Shown one piece after another: positions 1-7,654 of a stretch of DNA of 64,000 nt. A model generated the notes under the pieces. The model was not told the origin of the DNA and did no database searches. It saw only the letters and a program-made list of their open reading frames with translations. The stretch lies in contig JAFQEL010000033.1 of the NCBI GenBank assembly GCA_017399065.1, positions 1-64,000 of the forward strand. The letters are read 5' to 3'. Positions within the stretch are counted from its first letter, which is position 1; every line of letters begins with the position of its first letter. Made by a program: the position numbers and the translations under genes. This stretch comes from Clostridia bacterium (GTDB taxonomy: Bacteria; Bacillota; Clostridia; Oscillospirales; Acutalibacteraceae).

Positions 1-38
1 AAAAACCCTTAACCGTGATAATCCACAGTTAAGGGTTT
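1..38 (-). terminator. Rho-independent terminator downstream of guaA
   Basis: An inverted repeat with arms AACCCTTAAC and GTTAAGGGTT, extended by GTG/CAC round a 6-nt loop, is followed on the minus strand by TTTTT. It lies about 150 bp after the guaA stop and points the right way to end that transcript. Confidence 0.75.
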
Positions 39-192
39 AGTCGTTTATTGCAGAAATTTTATGAGCTTGATAACCTGCAAGCCAACGGGAAATCGGAATA
101 ATAACTCCCGGGTCGTGTTATCAAAGTGTTATCAAAGGGATTTTCCGAACCCTGAAAGCCTTGATTTTACTGGGGTTTGGCTCTTTAGGGAA

Positions 193-1176
193 TTATTCCC
201 ACTCTATGGTGCCGACGGGCTTGGGAGTGAGGTCGTAGAGGACGCGGTTGATGCCTTCAACCTCTGCTGTGATTCTTGCTGTGATTGTGTTGAGGACGGT
301 ATAGGGAATCTCCTCGATTGTTGCAGTCATAGCGTCTGTTGTATTGACAGCGCGGATAATTGCGGGCCAGCCCTCGTAACGCTTACCGTCTCTTACGCCG
401 ACACTCTTCATATCGGGGACAGCGATGAAGTACTGCCATACATGGCTTGAAAGGCCTGACTTATCGAACTCCTCACGGAGGATTGCGTCTGCCTCACGGA
501 GTGCGTGAAGTCTGTCACGTGTGATTGCGCCAAGGCAGCGTACACCGAGGCCGGGGCCGGGGAAGGGCTGACGGTCTACCATCTCTGCAGGGAGACCGAG
601 TGCTCTGCCGACTACGCGGACTTCGTCCTTATAAAGGAGCTTGATGGGCTCAACGAGGCCGAAGTGAAGATCCTCAGGAAGGCCGCCAACGTTGTGGTGA
701 GCCTTGACACCTTTACTCTCGATAATGTCGGGGTAAATTGTGCCCTGTGCAAGGAAATCGACATCGTCTGCGAGCTTGCGAGCTTCCTCAGCGAAGAGGT
801 AAACAAACTCGTTACCGATAATTTTTCTCTTTGTTTCGGGGTCTGCTACATCAACAAGCTTGTCGAGGAAACGGTCGGTAGCATCGACATAGATAAGGTT
901 TGCATCGAGGCCGTTTTTGAAAACCTCGATTACGTTTTCGCTTTCGCCCTTACGCATAAGGCCGTGGTTAACGTGAACACAGACAAGCTGCTTACCGATA
1001 GCCTTGATAAGGAGAGCTGCAACGACAGAGCTGTCAACACCGCCGGAGAGAGCAAGAAGAACCTTCTTGTCGCCTACCTGCTCACGCACGAGAGCAATCT
1101 GCTCATCGATAAAAGCGTTTGCAAGCTCTGCGGTAGTAATACGAGCCATTGATTCGGGTCTTTTGTTTGAATCCAT
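193..1176 (-). CDS. guaA: GMP synthetase ATP-pyrophosphatase subunit without glutaminase domain
   Basis: Converts XMP to GMP using ATP and ammonia in de novo purine synthesis. The 327-residue protein begins almost directly with the N-type ATP-PPase domain: P-loop SGGVDSS at about residues 45-51, then the C-terminal GMP-synthetase dimerisation domain with the PFPGPGLGVR motif and the family-typical end KPVGTIEWE. The class-I glutamine amidotransferase domain of about 190 residues that starts ordinary bacterial GuaA is missing. AGGAGG 9 nt before the ATG at 1176 supports this start, and a MITE-like element occupies the upstream DNA, so no longer frame exists. No separate glutaminase gene is visible nearby. 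It must use free ammonia or a glutaminase subunit encoded elsewhere, as in the archaeal two-subunit enzyme. Confidence 0.88.
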   Translation of the reverse strand: MDSNKRPESMARITTAELANAFIDEQIALVREQVGDKKVLLALSGGVDSSVVAALLIKAIGKQLVCVHVNHGLMRKGESENVIEVFKNGLDANLIYVDATDRFLDKLVDVADPETKRKIIGNEFVYLFAEEARKLADDVDFLAQGTIYPDIIESKGVKAHHNVGGLPEDLHFGLVEPIKLLYKDEVRVVGRALGLPAEMVDRQPFPGPGLGVRCLGAITRDRLHALREADAILREEFDKSGLSSHVWQYFIAVPDMKSVGVRDGKRYEGWPAIIRAVNTTDAMTATIEEIPYTVLNTITARITAEVEGINRVLYDLTPKPVGTIEWE

Positions 1177-1222
1177 TATATGTTTCCTCCTTGAGAGTAG
1201 ATTAACAAAAATAAAAATTTTT

Positions 1223-1418
1223 ATACTTTATTTATCAGCAACACATAAGACTAAAAATTCACGATTGCATTGAGATGTAAAGCCGTTTTGAAAGAGAAGA
1301 TTTTTGTCTCGGCAAGGCAAAAAACCGCAGGAATACGTGGTTATTTCAAGGGTTTTTAACGAAGTCGAGGCGGAAAGATTCCTTTCAAAACCTTGTGGCT
1401 TGCTGTTAAATAAAGTAT
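1223..1418. mobile_element. MITE-like element with 19-bp terminal inverted repeats
   Basis: The sequence at 1223-1241 and the reverse complement of 1400-1418 agree at 18 of 19 positions (ATACTTTATTTAWCAGCAA). They bound 196 bp that has no credible reading frame. The interior is GC-richer than its flanks and has short inverted segments. No clear target-site duplication is visible. It fills most of the 328-bp gap between guaA and the nitroreductase gene. Size and ends suit a non-autonomous miniature transposon, but no transposase is in the window. Confidence 0.5.
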
Positions 1419-1504
1419 CATTTATTATAAAATATATCTAAACAAAAATCAACAGTATTTTTACTGCTATTTTTGCTTTTAGACAAAAAATTTTTGTGCA
1501 ATTA

Positions 1505-2176
1505 TTATTTTTCTGCCCACTTGAAATTGTCTTTGCCTGCGCCGACCTCAAAATGGTACTTAACAATACCGAGGTCAATTTTACTGCAGGGACCTTTGAG
1601 TGCCGAGGCGGTAACGGTATCACCGCTCAATGAAAAAGTGAATTTCTGCTGATTTACAGCGGTAGGTGCGAGCATTGCAGCATCGACACCTGCCTTAAAC
1701 CAATCTGGTGAACTGTCATAGCAGGGACATATTTCGGTAAGCGGTCTGTCCTTATGAGGTTTGCCCTGATATTCGCCGTAGCCGAGCGAAATCACGCAGA
1801 CGAGCTTTTCGCCCTTACCGACCTCAAACCTTGCTTTACGCTTTGAAAAAGTGAGTGCAACCCAGCAGGTATTGAGACCGAGCATCTGGGCAAGCAGTAC
1901 AAGCCGCTCACCGTAATAGCCTGCAGTTTCGTCGAGCATATCGGACTTTCTGCCGATAAGTGCGATATAGTTAGCAACACCGCTGAAGTGGCCGTAGCTT
2001 GCAAGCGCACCCGTAAAAGCTCTCGGCTCATCGGTCACGAGCTGTATATTAAGTCCGCTCTCACGGTTACACTTTTCGACCTCGGCAAAAAGGATATCGA
2101 GCTTCTCTTTTTCAATCGGTCTTTCCTTATATCTGCGCACAGAGTGGCGCTCTTTAATTGCGGTTAAGATATCCAT
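1505..2176 (-). CDS. Nitroreductase family protein
   Basis: Predicted FMN-dependent NAD(P)H oxidoreductase of the putative TM nitroreductase type; the substrate is unknown. The N-terminus AIKERHSVRRYKERPI is the classic nitroreductase opening that contacts the FMN phosphate. A central segment near residues 85-105 (ETAGYYGERLVLLAQMLGL) and a later APTAVNQQ motif, which normally packs on the flavin, complete the pattern. The 223-residue length is normal. The start at 2176 has GGAGAG about 6 nt upstream; a longer frame beginning at 2230 overlaps the neighbouring gene and lacks such a site. It lies 16 bp after the zinc-ribbon gene and is probably its operon partner. Confidence 0.82.
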   Translation of the reverse strand: MDILTAIKERHSVRRYKERPIEKEKLDILFAEVEKCNRESGLNIQLVTDEPRAFTGALASYGHFSGVANYIALIGRKSDMLDETAGYYGERLVLLAQMLGLNTCWVALTFSKRKARFEVGKGEKLVCVISLGYGEYQGKPHKDRPLTEICPCYDSSPDWFKAGVDAAMLAPTAVNQQKFTFSLSGDTVTASALKGPCSKIDLGIVKYHFEVGAGKDNFKWAEK

Positions 2177-2192
2177 TTTCTTCTCTCCGTTT

Positions 2193-3617
2193 TTATTTTT
2201 CTGAGTATTCAAAAGCAACCTTACCTTCATCGGTCACAAGTGCCGTATAATTTTCAAAGCTGACGAGATAACCCGAAGCGAGTGTCTGCGCTGTGGCGTA
2301 CGAATCGGAAATATCTCCGGAAAGCGACGTACTCCAAATTATATTGCCGCTCATATCGGTCTTTGAAACCGTATCCGTATTCTTATCGGAAATCAGAATA
2401 AAGCCGTCCTCGACCTTAAGTATACCGCACCTTGAACCTACATATTTCGGACTGACGGCATTTTCGCCCGTAGAAACATCGAGCACATAGAGGTTTGAAT
2501 CGGCAATTACATAAAAACAATCGGAAGTATAATCAAAAACCGCATCAAGCGAATTCTTAAACTCTCTTGTCCACAAAGTACTGAAACTCTTATCAAGACA
2601 GGCAAGTGTGAATTTTTTGGTTTCGTTATCAAAAGTATAGGTATAAATATTATCTGTATTTACGGCAGGTAATACGTATTTTTCCTTTTCCGCGGTACTT
2701 GTACAGTCCATAATAAAGCTGTTTTCGCCTGCATAGATACAGTAATTACCATGCTCTGTCACGGCTGTATAATACAGACCGCCGTCAACTAAAATATCCG
2801 CTGTAACAGGATCAGAAAAATCCGAGCGCACAGACTTCTTTACGGTAATGCTGTCGCCGAAAATCCGACGAGCCGCGGCAGAAATATCCTCCTCAGAAAA
2901 CACGGGTGAGGGCACGCCGTAATAGACAAAATCCGTACACGAAAACAACTCGAAAGTCGGTAAAGATTCGTTCTTGCCGCCGATAACATAATTCTCGACA
3001 CCGATAAAAACACCGTAAACGGTAAGGCTGTCGCCTGCCGATACACCGCTCATTTTAACTGCGGCATAATCTGACGTCGAGTTATAAATGCCGTCAAAGC
3101 CGCGTGTTGCACCGTACTCAACAAATGCGATATCGCCGTCGGCTTTAAGCACGACACAATCGAATTTTATCTTTGCACCTTTATAAGCCGACTCACTTGC
3201 GACAAGTGAGCTGTGCGAGGCAGTGACAAAGCTGCTTTTATAAAACAGAGAAGCCTCATCATCAGAACCGCCCGACATAAAGCCGAAAGCCGAATCGTGA
3301 AGCTCCGGCACGGCAGGCGGTAAGGCATCGCTACCATTTTCCCGTACAGATGTTGTACCTGTTTGAGAAGCTGACTCCGGCGGAGAGGTTGAATTTGGCT
3401 GTGAAGCCTTATCGGGTGCAAACAGCACGGCAACAGCGACGGCCGCAACAACCGTAACGACTGCCGCCGCAATTATTATTTTAACCGGCTTGCTGCTTTT
3501 CTTCGGTTTATTATCTATCTGAGCTTCGGGGGTGAATTTTGTCATACAGTAAGGACAGAATGAGCTTTCCTTCGGCAGCTTATTACCGCAGGAAGGACAG
3601 AGCATAATATCATCCAT
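2193..3617 (-). CDS. Zinc-ribbon membrane protein with beta-propeller-like extracellular part
   Basis: Unknown function. Residues 4-25 form a double CxxC zinc ribbon (CPSC and CPYC). A polar linker and one membrane segment follow at about 45-65 (rich in A, V and I), then a Ser/Thr/Pro-rich stretch and a roughly 350-residue exported region. Its last 170 residues repeat short strands with aromatic and Gly-Asn turns, like a PQQ-type propeller. The ATG at 3617 is preceded by a textbook GGAGGTGATGTA site, so I reject the longer frame from 3710, which runs into the SDR gene. It sits between SDR (28 bp) and nitroreductase (16 bp), probably as an operon. At least three more zinc-ribbon membrane proteins occur in this window. 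Confidence 0.75.
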   Translation of the reverse strand: MDDIMLCPSCGNKLPKESSFCPYCMTKFTPEAQIDNKPKKSSKPVKIIIAAAVVTVVAAVAVAVLFAPDKASQPNSTSPPESASQTGTTSVRENGSDALPPAVPELHDSAFGFMSGGSDDEASLFYKSSFVTASHSSLVASESAYKGAKIKFDCVVLKADGDIAFVEYGATRGFDGIYNSTSDYAAVKMSGVSAGDSLTVYGVFIGVENYVIGGKNESLPTFELFSCTDFVYYGVPSPVFSEEDISAAARRIFGDSITVKKSVRSDFSDPVTADILVDGGLYYTAVTEHGNYCIYAGENSFIMDCTSTAEKEKYVLPAVNTDNIYTYTFDNETKKFTLACLDKSFSTLWTREFKNSLDAVFDYTSDCFYVIADSNLYVLDVSTGENAVSPKYVGSRCGILKVEDGFILISDKNTDTVSKTDMSGNIIWSTSLSGDISDSYATAQTLASGYLVSFENYTALVTDEGKVAFEYSEK

Positions 3618-3645
3618 TACATCACCTCCGAACAAAAAATCAATC

Positions 3646-4431
3646 TTATTTGCTGTACATTGAGCCAACGAGCTTATTACTGACGCTGACGGGCAAAACC
3701 TTACCTGCAAGGCAGAGAAGCTTATAGCTCAGACCCAGAGTATAAAGCGGCTTCACACGTTTTTTAAGTGCAATTTTCGCAATTATTCTGCCTGCGGTTT
3801 CGGCAGGCATTCCGTTTTCTTCGTCGTGCTCCATTTTTGCAACACTACGGCTGATACGTCCGCCGTAAACATCGTCACCCGAAGCGCTTTTTGCACGTGC
3901 CGCCGTGAAGCCTGTTTTGATATCACCGGGCTGGATTGCGGTAACGCTGATACCGAAAGGCTTTAACTCATTGGCAAGTGCAAGCGACCACGCATTGATC
4001 GCCGCCTTTGACGCAGAATAGTAAGCCTGAAACGGAATCGGGAAAGTTGCGGCGACCGAGCTGATATTGACGACTCTGCCCCCACCCTTTTCACGCATAC
4101 AGGCAGTTGCCGCCTTTGTCATATTGACAGTACCGAAGAGATTGATATCCATCTGCCGCTTTGCTTCATCGGTCGGTGTAAACTCAACCGCTCCGGATAT
4201 ACCTGAGCCCGCACAGTTTACCAAAATATCAAGCCTACCGTCATCAGCAATAATCCGCTCGACTGCAGAGCGTGTCGAGACTTCGTCGGTTACATCAAGA
4301 GGGATATGAATTATACCGTTGATACTGCTCTCACGGCGTGAGCCTTCATAGACCTTACACCCTGCATCACGCAGAGCTTCAGCCGTTGCTTTACCTATAC
4401 CCGAGCTGCCGCCCGTTACCAGAACAACCAT
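3646..4431 (-). CDS. Short-chain dehydrogenase/reductase
   Basis: Classical SDR enzyme of 261 residues; an NAD(P)(H)-dependent oxidoreductase of unknown substrate. The cofactor motif TGGSSGIG is at about residues 6-13, NCAG at about 70-73, the catalytic Ser in NISSVAA and the YxxxK pair in YYSASK at about 150. The C-terminus is the longer hydrophobic tail seen in SDRs that act on lipophilic or steroid-like substrates; that is only suggestive. First gene of the run SDR, zinc-ribbon protein, nitroreductase. Confidence 0.88.
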   Translation of the reverse strand: MVVLVTGGSSGIGKATAEALRDAGCKVYEGSRRESSINGIIHIPLDVTDEVSTRSAVERIIADDGRLDILVNCAGSGISGAVEFTPTDEAKRQMDINLFGTVNMTKAATACMREKGGGRVVNISSVAATFPIPFQAYYSASKAAINAWSLALANELKPFGISVTAIQPGDIKTGFTAARAKSASGDDVYGGRISRSVAKMEHDEENGMPAETAGRIIAKIALKKRVKPLYTLGLSYKLLCLAGKVLPVSVSNKLVGSMYSK

Positions 4432-4538
4432 TTTATTACCTCAATAACATTCTTCTGTAAATTTACATTGTTTTGATCGTTATGTATATTAATTCAACAA
4501 CCACGATCGTCGCAAAGTTGATAATTATTTTTAAAAGC

Positions 4539-4563
4539 GGCAGAGGCAAGCCTCTGCCCTACA
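4539..4563. repeat. Short palindromic repeat followed by CTACA
   Basis: A perfect 9-bp stem (GGCAGAGGC/GCCTCTGCC) with a 2-nt loop followed by CTACA. Related elements occur at 5750, 6736 and 51314. Confidence 0.6.
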
Positions 4564-4571
4564 TTGCAAAA

Positions 4572-5237
4572 TTATTCTTTGCTTTGCTTTTTTTCGGAGA
4601 AAAACATCAGCAGCACAAGCAGTGCATAGGGCAGGTCGAGCACCATTTCCTGCAGCACGCCATTGACAAACCACATAACCTCGATGCTTATTGAAAAGTT
4701 ATAAACTGTTTCCTCTACAAAGACCTTGACCGCCTCAAAAGCTATTGTCGCAGGCAGACACACTGCAAGTGTACCAAGGCAGAGAAACGGGCAGATATGC
4801 TTGAATCTGCTTGTTTCTGGCACGAGCTTGCCCGTAAAAAGTATAGCGAGAAAAAGTGCAAAGAAAAACGCTTCTACAAGATGCTCGATAACTGAAAGCT
4901 CGGTAAGCAGGCCGAGCTTTGCCAGCTCTGTAAGCGAGATTATGCTTGAAATCAGCACGTTGAGCTTAAGGCAGAAAAGCAGCGAATCGGGGATTAAGAT
5001 ATACTTATACTTTACCTTTGCGATAACAAGCAACGTAACAGTTGTATAAACCAGAAGGCTGAGGACATCACTGATGTCTGGCTGATGCGATAAAGTCAGA
5101 CCGCTCATCGTGAGGCCGATGCCCAGGCCAAAAAACGCCTTCTCAGCAGCAAGGAAAGCAAACAGCACGACCGTTGCGATATACAGATTGTTTCTGCGTC
5201 TTCCCTTTGACAAAAACGCTGAAACTCTGTCGTACAT
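4572..5237 (-). CDS. Integral membrane protein of unknown function
   Basis: I do not recognise the family. The 221-residue protein has about six hydrophobic segments, a basic N-terminus (GRRRNN) and a short charged C-terminus (SEKKQSKE), so it is an inner-membrane protein. The ATG at 5237 has GGAGG about 7 nt upstream; an in-frame GTG at 5243 lies too close to that site. A plausible promoter is at 5271-5299. It appears to be transcribed alone. Confidence 0.65.
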   Translation of the reverse strand: MYDRVSAFLSKGRRRNNLYIATVVLFAFLAAEKAFFGLGIGLTMSGLTLSHQPDISDVLSLLVYTTVTLLVIAKVKYKYILIPDSLLFCLKLNVLISSIISLTELAKLGLLTELSVIEHLVEAFFFALFLAILFTGKLVPETSRFKHICPFLCLGTLAVCLPATIAFEAVKVFVEETVYNFSISIEVMWFVNGVLQEMVLDLPYALLVLLMFFSEKKQSKE

Positions 5238-5270
5238 CCTCACGCCTCCTTTTTAACTGCATATATAAAA

Positions 5271-5299
5271 ATTGTAACATAAAGCAAAGATAAAAACAA
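5271..5299 (-). promoter_or_regulatory. Putative sigmaA promoter of membrane-protein gene
   Basis: Minus-strand TTGTTT, 17 bp, TACAAT, about 35 bp before the start at 5237. The -10 box is good and the -35 box is moderate. Confidence 0.5.
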
Positions 5300-5676
5300 T
5301 TAAATTATTTGTAAAAAGAGAAGGAGAATTTCAGCCGAGCAACACACAGACCGCCCCTACTAAGTAAATTTTATATTCTGCGTAAAGATGAAAGATGCTG
5401 TGACTTTGAACGGAGCAGGCTGACGGTAAATAAACTTCACCGCTATATCCGAGCGAGTGTCCGCAGGCGGTAAATCAAACCTGAAAGACTGCTTTGCTTT
5501 AATAGCCGCAGCGGTAATCGGAATGCACATCTGCGTTCCGATTAAACGAGTGGATTAACTTTAGTCAGCCGTAGCGGAGCGCGTGTAATCCCAAGAGTTC
5601 TTTTGGATACTTTTGTAACGACAGACAAAAGTAACTGCGGCTTTATACCGCATATTGATTGATTAATATTTACAAT

Positions 5677-5727
5677 CCCTCCACCGCCGTTCGGCGGTCC
5701 CCCTCCCTTTAAACAAGGGAGGTTTTT
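5677..5727. repeat. Double-hairpin dispersed repeat, copy 1
   Basis: CCCTCC, then stem ACCGCC/GGCGGT, then stem CCTCCCTT/AAGGGAGG and a T-run. Same layout as elements at 13838, 20017, 55198 and 55273. Confidence 0.65.
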
Positions 5728-5749
5728 GCATTGATATAAAATCAACGGC

Positions 5750-5773
5750 GGGCACATATTATGTGCCCCTACA
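5750..5773. repeat. Short palindromic repeat followed by CCTACA
   Basis: Stem GGGCACAT/ATGTGCCC followed by CCTACA. The arms are unrelated to the copy at 4539 but the flank is the same. Confidence 0.55.
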
Positions 5774-5792
5774 GTTCACCGTCAAATGGATA

Positions 5793-5819
5793 TAAAAAGA
5801 GGGAGGCGTTTCACCTCCC
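5793..5819 (-). terminator. Terminator of deoR-family gene
   Basis: Stem GGGAGG/CCTCCC with a 7-nt loop, followed on the minus strand by TCTTTTT, 13 bp after the stop codon. Confidence 0.75.
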
Positions 5820-5831
5820 GTACGATTCTGG

Positions 5832-6602
5832 TTATTCAGCTATTTTTATTTTAATTCCGAGCTCCTCAAAAGCTGTTAAATCATCCTCGGAAGATTCGCT
5901 GTCGGTAATGAGAAAATCAAGCTTATTGGCAGAACAAATGCTGATTACAGAGTCAAAGCCGATTTTTTCTACCGGATACAAACCGTAAACAGTTTTTGAA
6001 TTGTTTATTACCGCATTTGTTAATTCAACACTTCTTGATTTCTGAATAGAAAGACCAAACTTAACTGAAAGACACGCTGATGTAACAAAGCATTTATCAA
6101 AACGAAGTCGGTTAATTAAAGACAGTGCAAAGCTGTCATAAAAACAGCCATTTGCCTGCATTTCGCCGCCTGCAAGAATAACTGTTACGTTTTCCTTTTT
6201 GCGAAGTTCTTCTGCGATTGAGATTGAATTGGTAACAACAGTACAAGCTACTTCTCCGATATTCTGTGCCATAAGAAAACCGATACTGGCGTTGGTGATA
6301 TAAACAACGTCATTTTCTTCAATTGCTTTTACGGCCTCTTTTGCTATTGCGAGGTAGTTTTCTTTGACATTAACAACACGCTCGTCGGGAGAAAGATTTC
6401 TGATTGCATTTCCACCAATCTGTCTTGCGGGAATAGCACCGCCGTGAGTTCTTTTCAAAAGCCCCTGTTCTTCAAGAAGTCTTAAATCTCTTTTTGCAGA
6501 GTCATAGCTGACCTGAAATATTTCCTGAATTTCGGAGTTTGATATTCTGCCTTTTTCAGATAAAATTCTGAGGATTTCCTGATGTCTTTCTTCGATAAAC
6601 AT
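5832..6602 (-). CDS. DeoR-family transcriptional regulator
   Basis: A 256-residue sugar-metabolism-type repressor. The N-terminal winged HTH starts MFIEERHQEILRILSEKG and ends with the family signature LLKRTHGGA at about residues 48-56. The C-terminal DeoRC domain (about 70-250), related to ribose-5-phosphate isomerase, binds a phosphorylated sugar and includes the ILAGGEM motif. The start at 6602 matches the usual DeoR N-terminus and has GGGGC about 8 nt upstream. No transporter or kinase gene is adjacent, so its target is unclear. It has its own promoter; AT-rich repeats round 6621-6634 and 6711-6719 could be autoregulatory operators. Confidence 0.85.
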   Translation of the reverse strand: MFIEERHQEILRILSEKGRISNSEIQEIFQVSYDSAKRDLRLLEEQGLLKRTHGGAIPARQIGGNAIRNLSPDERVVNVKENYLAIAKEAVKAIEENDVVYITNASIGFLMAQNIGEVACTVVTNSISIAEELRKKENVTVILAGGEMQANGCFYDSFALSLINRLRFDKCFVTSACLSVKFGLSIQKSRSVELTNAVINNSKTVYGLYPVEKIGFDSVISICSANKLDFLITDSESSEDDLTAFEELGIKIKIAE

Positions 6603-6657
6603 ATTTTTTGCCCCTTTCATTAACGGTTATTAACAGTGTTTCCGTAGTTGCAAGTAT

Positions 6658-6686
6658 AAAATAGCACAATCGTCAACATTTGTCAA
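6658..6686 (-). promoter_or_regulatory. sigmaA promoter of deoR-family gene with candidate operators
   Basis: Minus-strand TTGACA, 17 bp, TATTTT. TTAATAACCGTTAA near 6621-6634 and ATTAACGAT near 6711-6719 flank the promoter and may be regulator sites; that part is inference. Confidence 0.7.
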
Positions 6687-6735
6687 GTAGAATCGTGAAT
6701 ATTTTTGCATTATCGTTAATTAGCGGGAATAAAGA

Positions 6736-6762
6736 GGACGCCCGATGGGCGCCCCTACAGTG
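6736..6762. repeat. Short palindromic repeat followed by CCCTACA
   Basis: Imperfect stem GGACGCCC/GGGCGCC followed by CCTACA; fourth arm sequence of the family at 4539, 5750 and 51314. Confidence 0.5.
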
Positions 6763-6777
6763 TTGTTTTCACAGCGA

Positions 6778-6805
6778 TAAAAAACTCCCCCGAAATCGGA
6801 GGAGT
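6778..6805 (-). terminator. Terminator of mrp
   Basis: Stem ACTCCTCCGA/TCGGGGGAGT followed by TTTTTT on the minus strand, directly after the mrp stop. Confidence 0.8.
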
Positions 6806-6811
6806 GAAAAA

Positions 6812-7639
6812 TTATGCGAAATATTTTTCGATTGCTTCGACGGCTGACTTTATATCATCCTCGCCTGCAAGCTCGACCGCACCCTTATCGACAAGGTTTG
6901 CGGTTTTTGTATTGATAGGCAGGCGTGCAAGCACGGGAAGGCCAAGCTCGGCAGAGACCTCTTCAATCTTGCTCTCACCGAAAATTGCGTGCTTCTTGCC
7001 GCAATCGGGACACTCGAAGTAGCTCATATTCTCGACAAGGCCGATAATCGGCACGTTCATAAGGTTTGCCATATTATAAGCCTTCTTGACGATCATTGTA
7101 ACAAGGTCCTGCGGAGTTGTTACAACGACGATACCGTCAACGGGAAGATTCTGGAAAACGGTAAGCGGAACATCGCCGGTACCGGGAGGCATATCGACAA
7201 ACATATAGTCAACATCGCCCCAGGCAACCTCGTTCCAGAACTGCTGGATGATACCCGAGATAACGGGACCTCTCCAGACAACGGGAGCATCCTCTTTTTC
7301 GAGAAGAAGGTTGACCGACATAACACGTATGCCTGTTTTGCTCTCGGCAGGGATAAGACCCATTGCGCTCTGCTCAATGCCCTGCTTTACACCGAAAGCC
7401 TTGGGAATTGAGGGACCTGTTACGTCGGCATCGAGAATAGCAGTCTGTTTGCCGCTTGTCTGGAAAGCGGAAGCAAGGAGCGAAGTGACAAGCGACTTAC
7501 CTACGCCGCCCTTACCGCTGACAACACCGATTACTTTTTTTACGTTACTGAATTCATTCTGTGCAAGATGCATATCCTGCTTCTGCTCTTTGCTGTCACA
7601 GTTTGATGAACAGGTTGAGCAGTTACCGTTACATGCCAT
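6812..7639 (-). CDS. mrp: Mrp/NBP35-family Fe-S cluster carrier ATPase
   Basis: A 275-residue P-loop ATPase that carries and transfers [4Fe-4S] clusters to apoproteins. It has the deviant Walker A SGKGGVGKS at about residues 40-48, FVDMPPGTGD (switch region) at about 137, and the conserved CxxC ligand pair in FECPDCGKKH at about 215. The N-terminus carries a Cys-rich leader (CNGNCSTCSSNC), as in clostridial Mrp proteins. It starts 15 bp after the GH43 gene and was probably recruited to that transcript; the functional link is not obvious. Confidence 0.88.
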   Translation of the reverse strand: MACNGNCSTCSSNCDSKEQKQDMHLAQNEFSNVKKVIGVVSGKGGVGKSLVTSLLASAFQTSGKQTAILDADVTGPSIPKAFGVKQGIEQSAMGLIPAESKTGIRVMSVNLLLEKEDAPVVWRGPVISGIIQQFWNEVAWGDVDYMFVDMPPGTGDVPLTVFQNLPVDGIVVVTTPQDLVTMIVKKAYNMANLMNVPIIGLVENMSYFECPDCGKKHAIFGESKIEEVSAELGLPVLARLPINTKTANLVDKGAVELAGEDDIKSAVEAIEKYFA

Positions 7640-7654
7640 TTTGAAATTACCTCT

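Larger units (their letters stand above)
5238..5831. other. 594-bp gene-free region with promoter, hairpins and dispersed repeats
   Basis: From right to left it holds the terminator of the deoR-family gene (5793-5819), two dispersed hairpin repeats (5750-5773 and 5677-5727), simple hairpins at 5609-5632 (ACTTTTGT/ACAAAAGT) and 5517-5542 (ATCGGAA/TTCCGAT), and the promoter of the membrane-protein gene near 5271-5299. The stretch 5330-5670 has no credible reading frame and looks like degenerate repeat DNA. Confidence 0.5.

Noticed and set aside
505-1152. 215-codon plus-strand open frame opposite guaA
   Set aside because: Shadow of guaA; no ribosome site, no recognisable protein, and the minus frame has all GuaA motifs.
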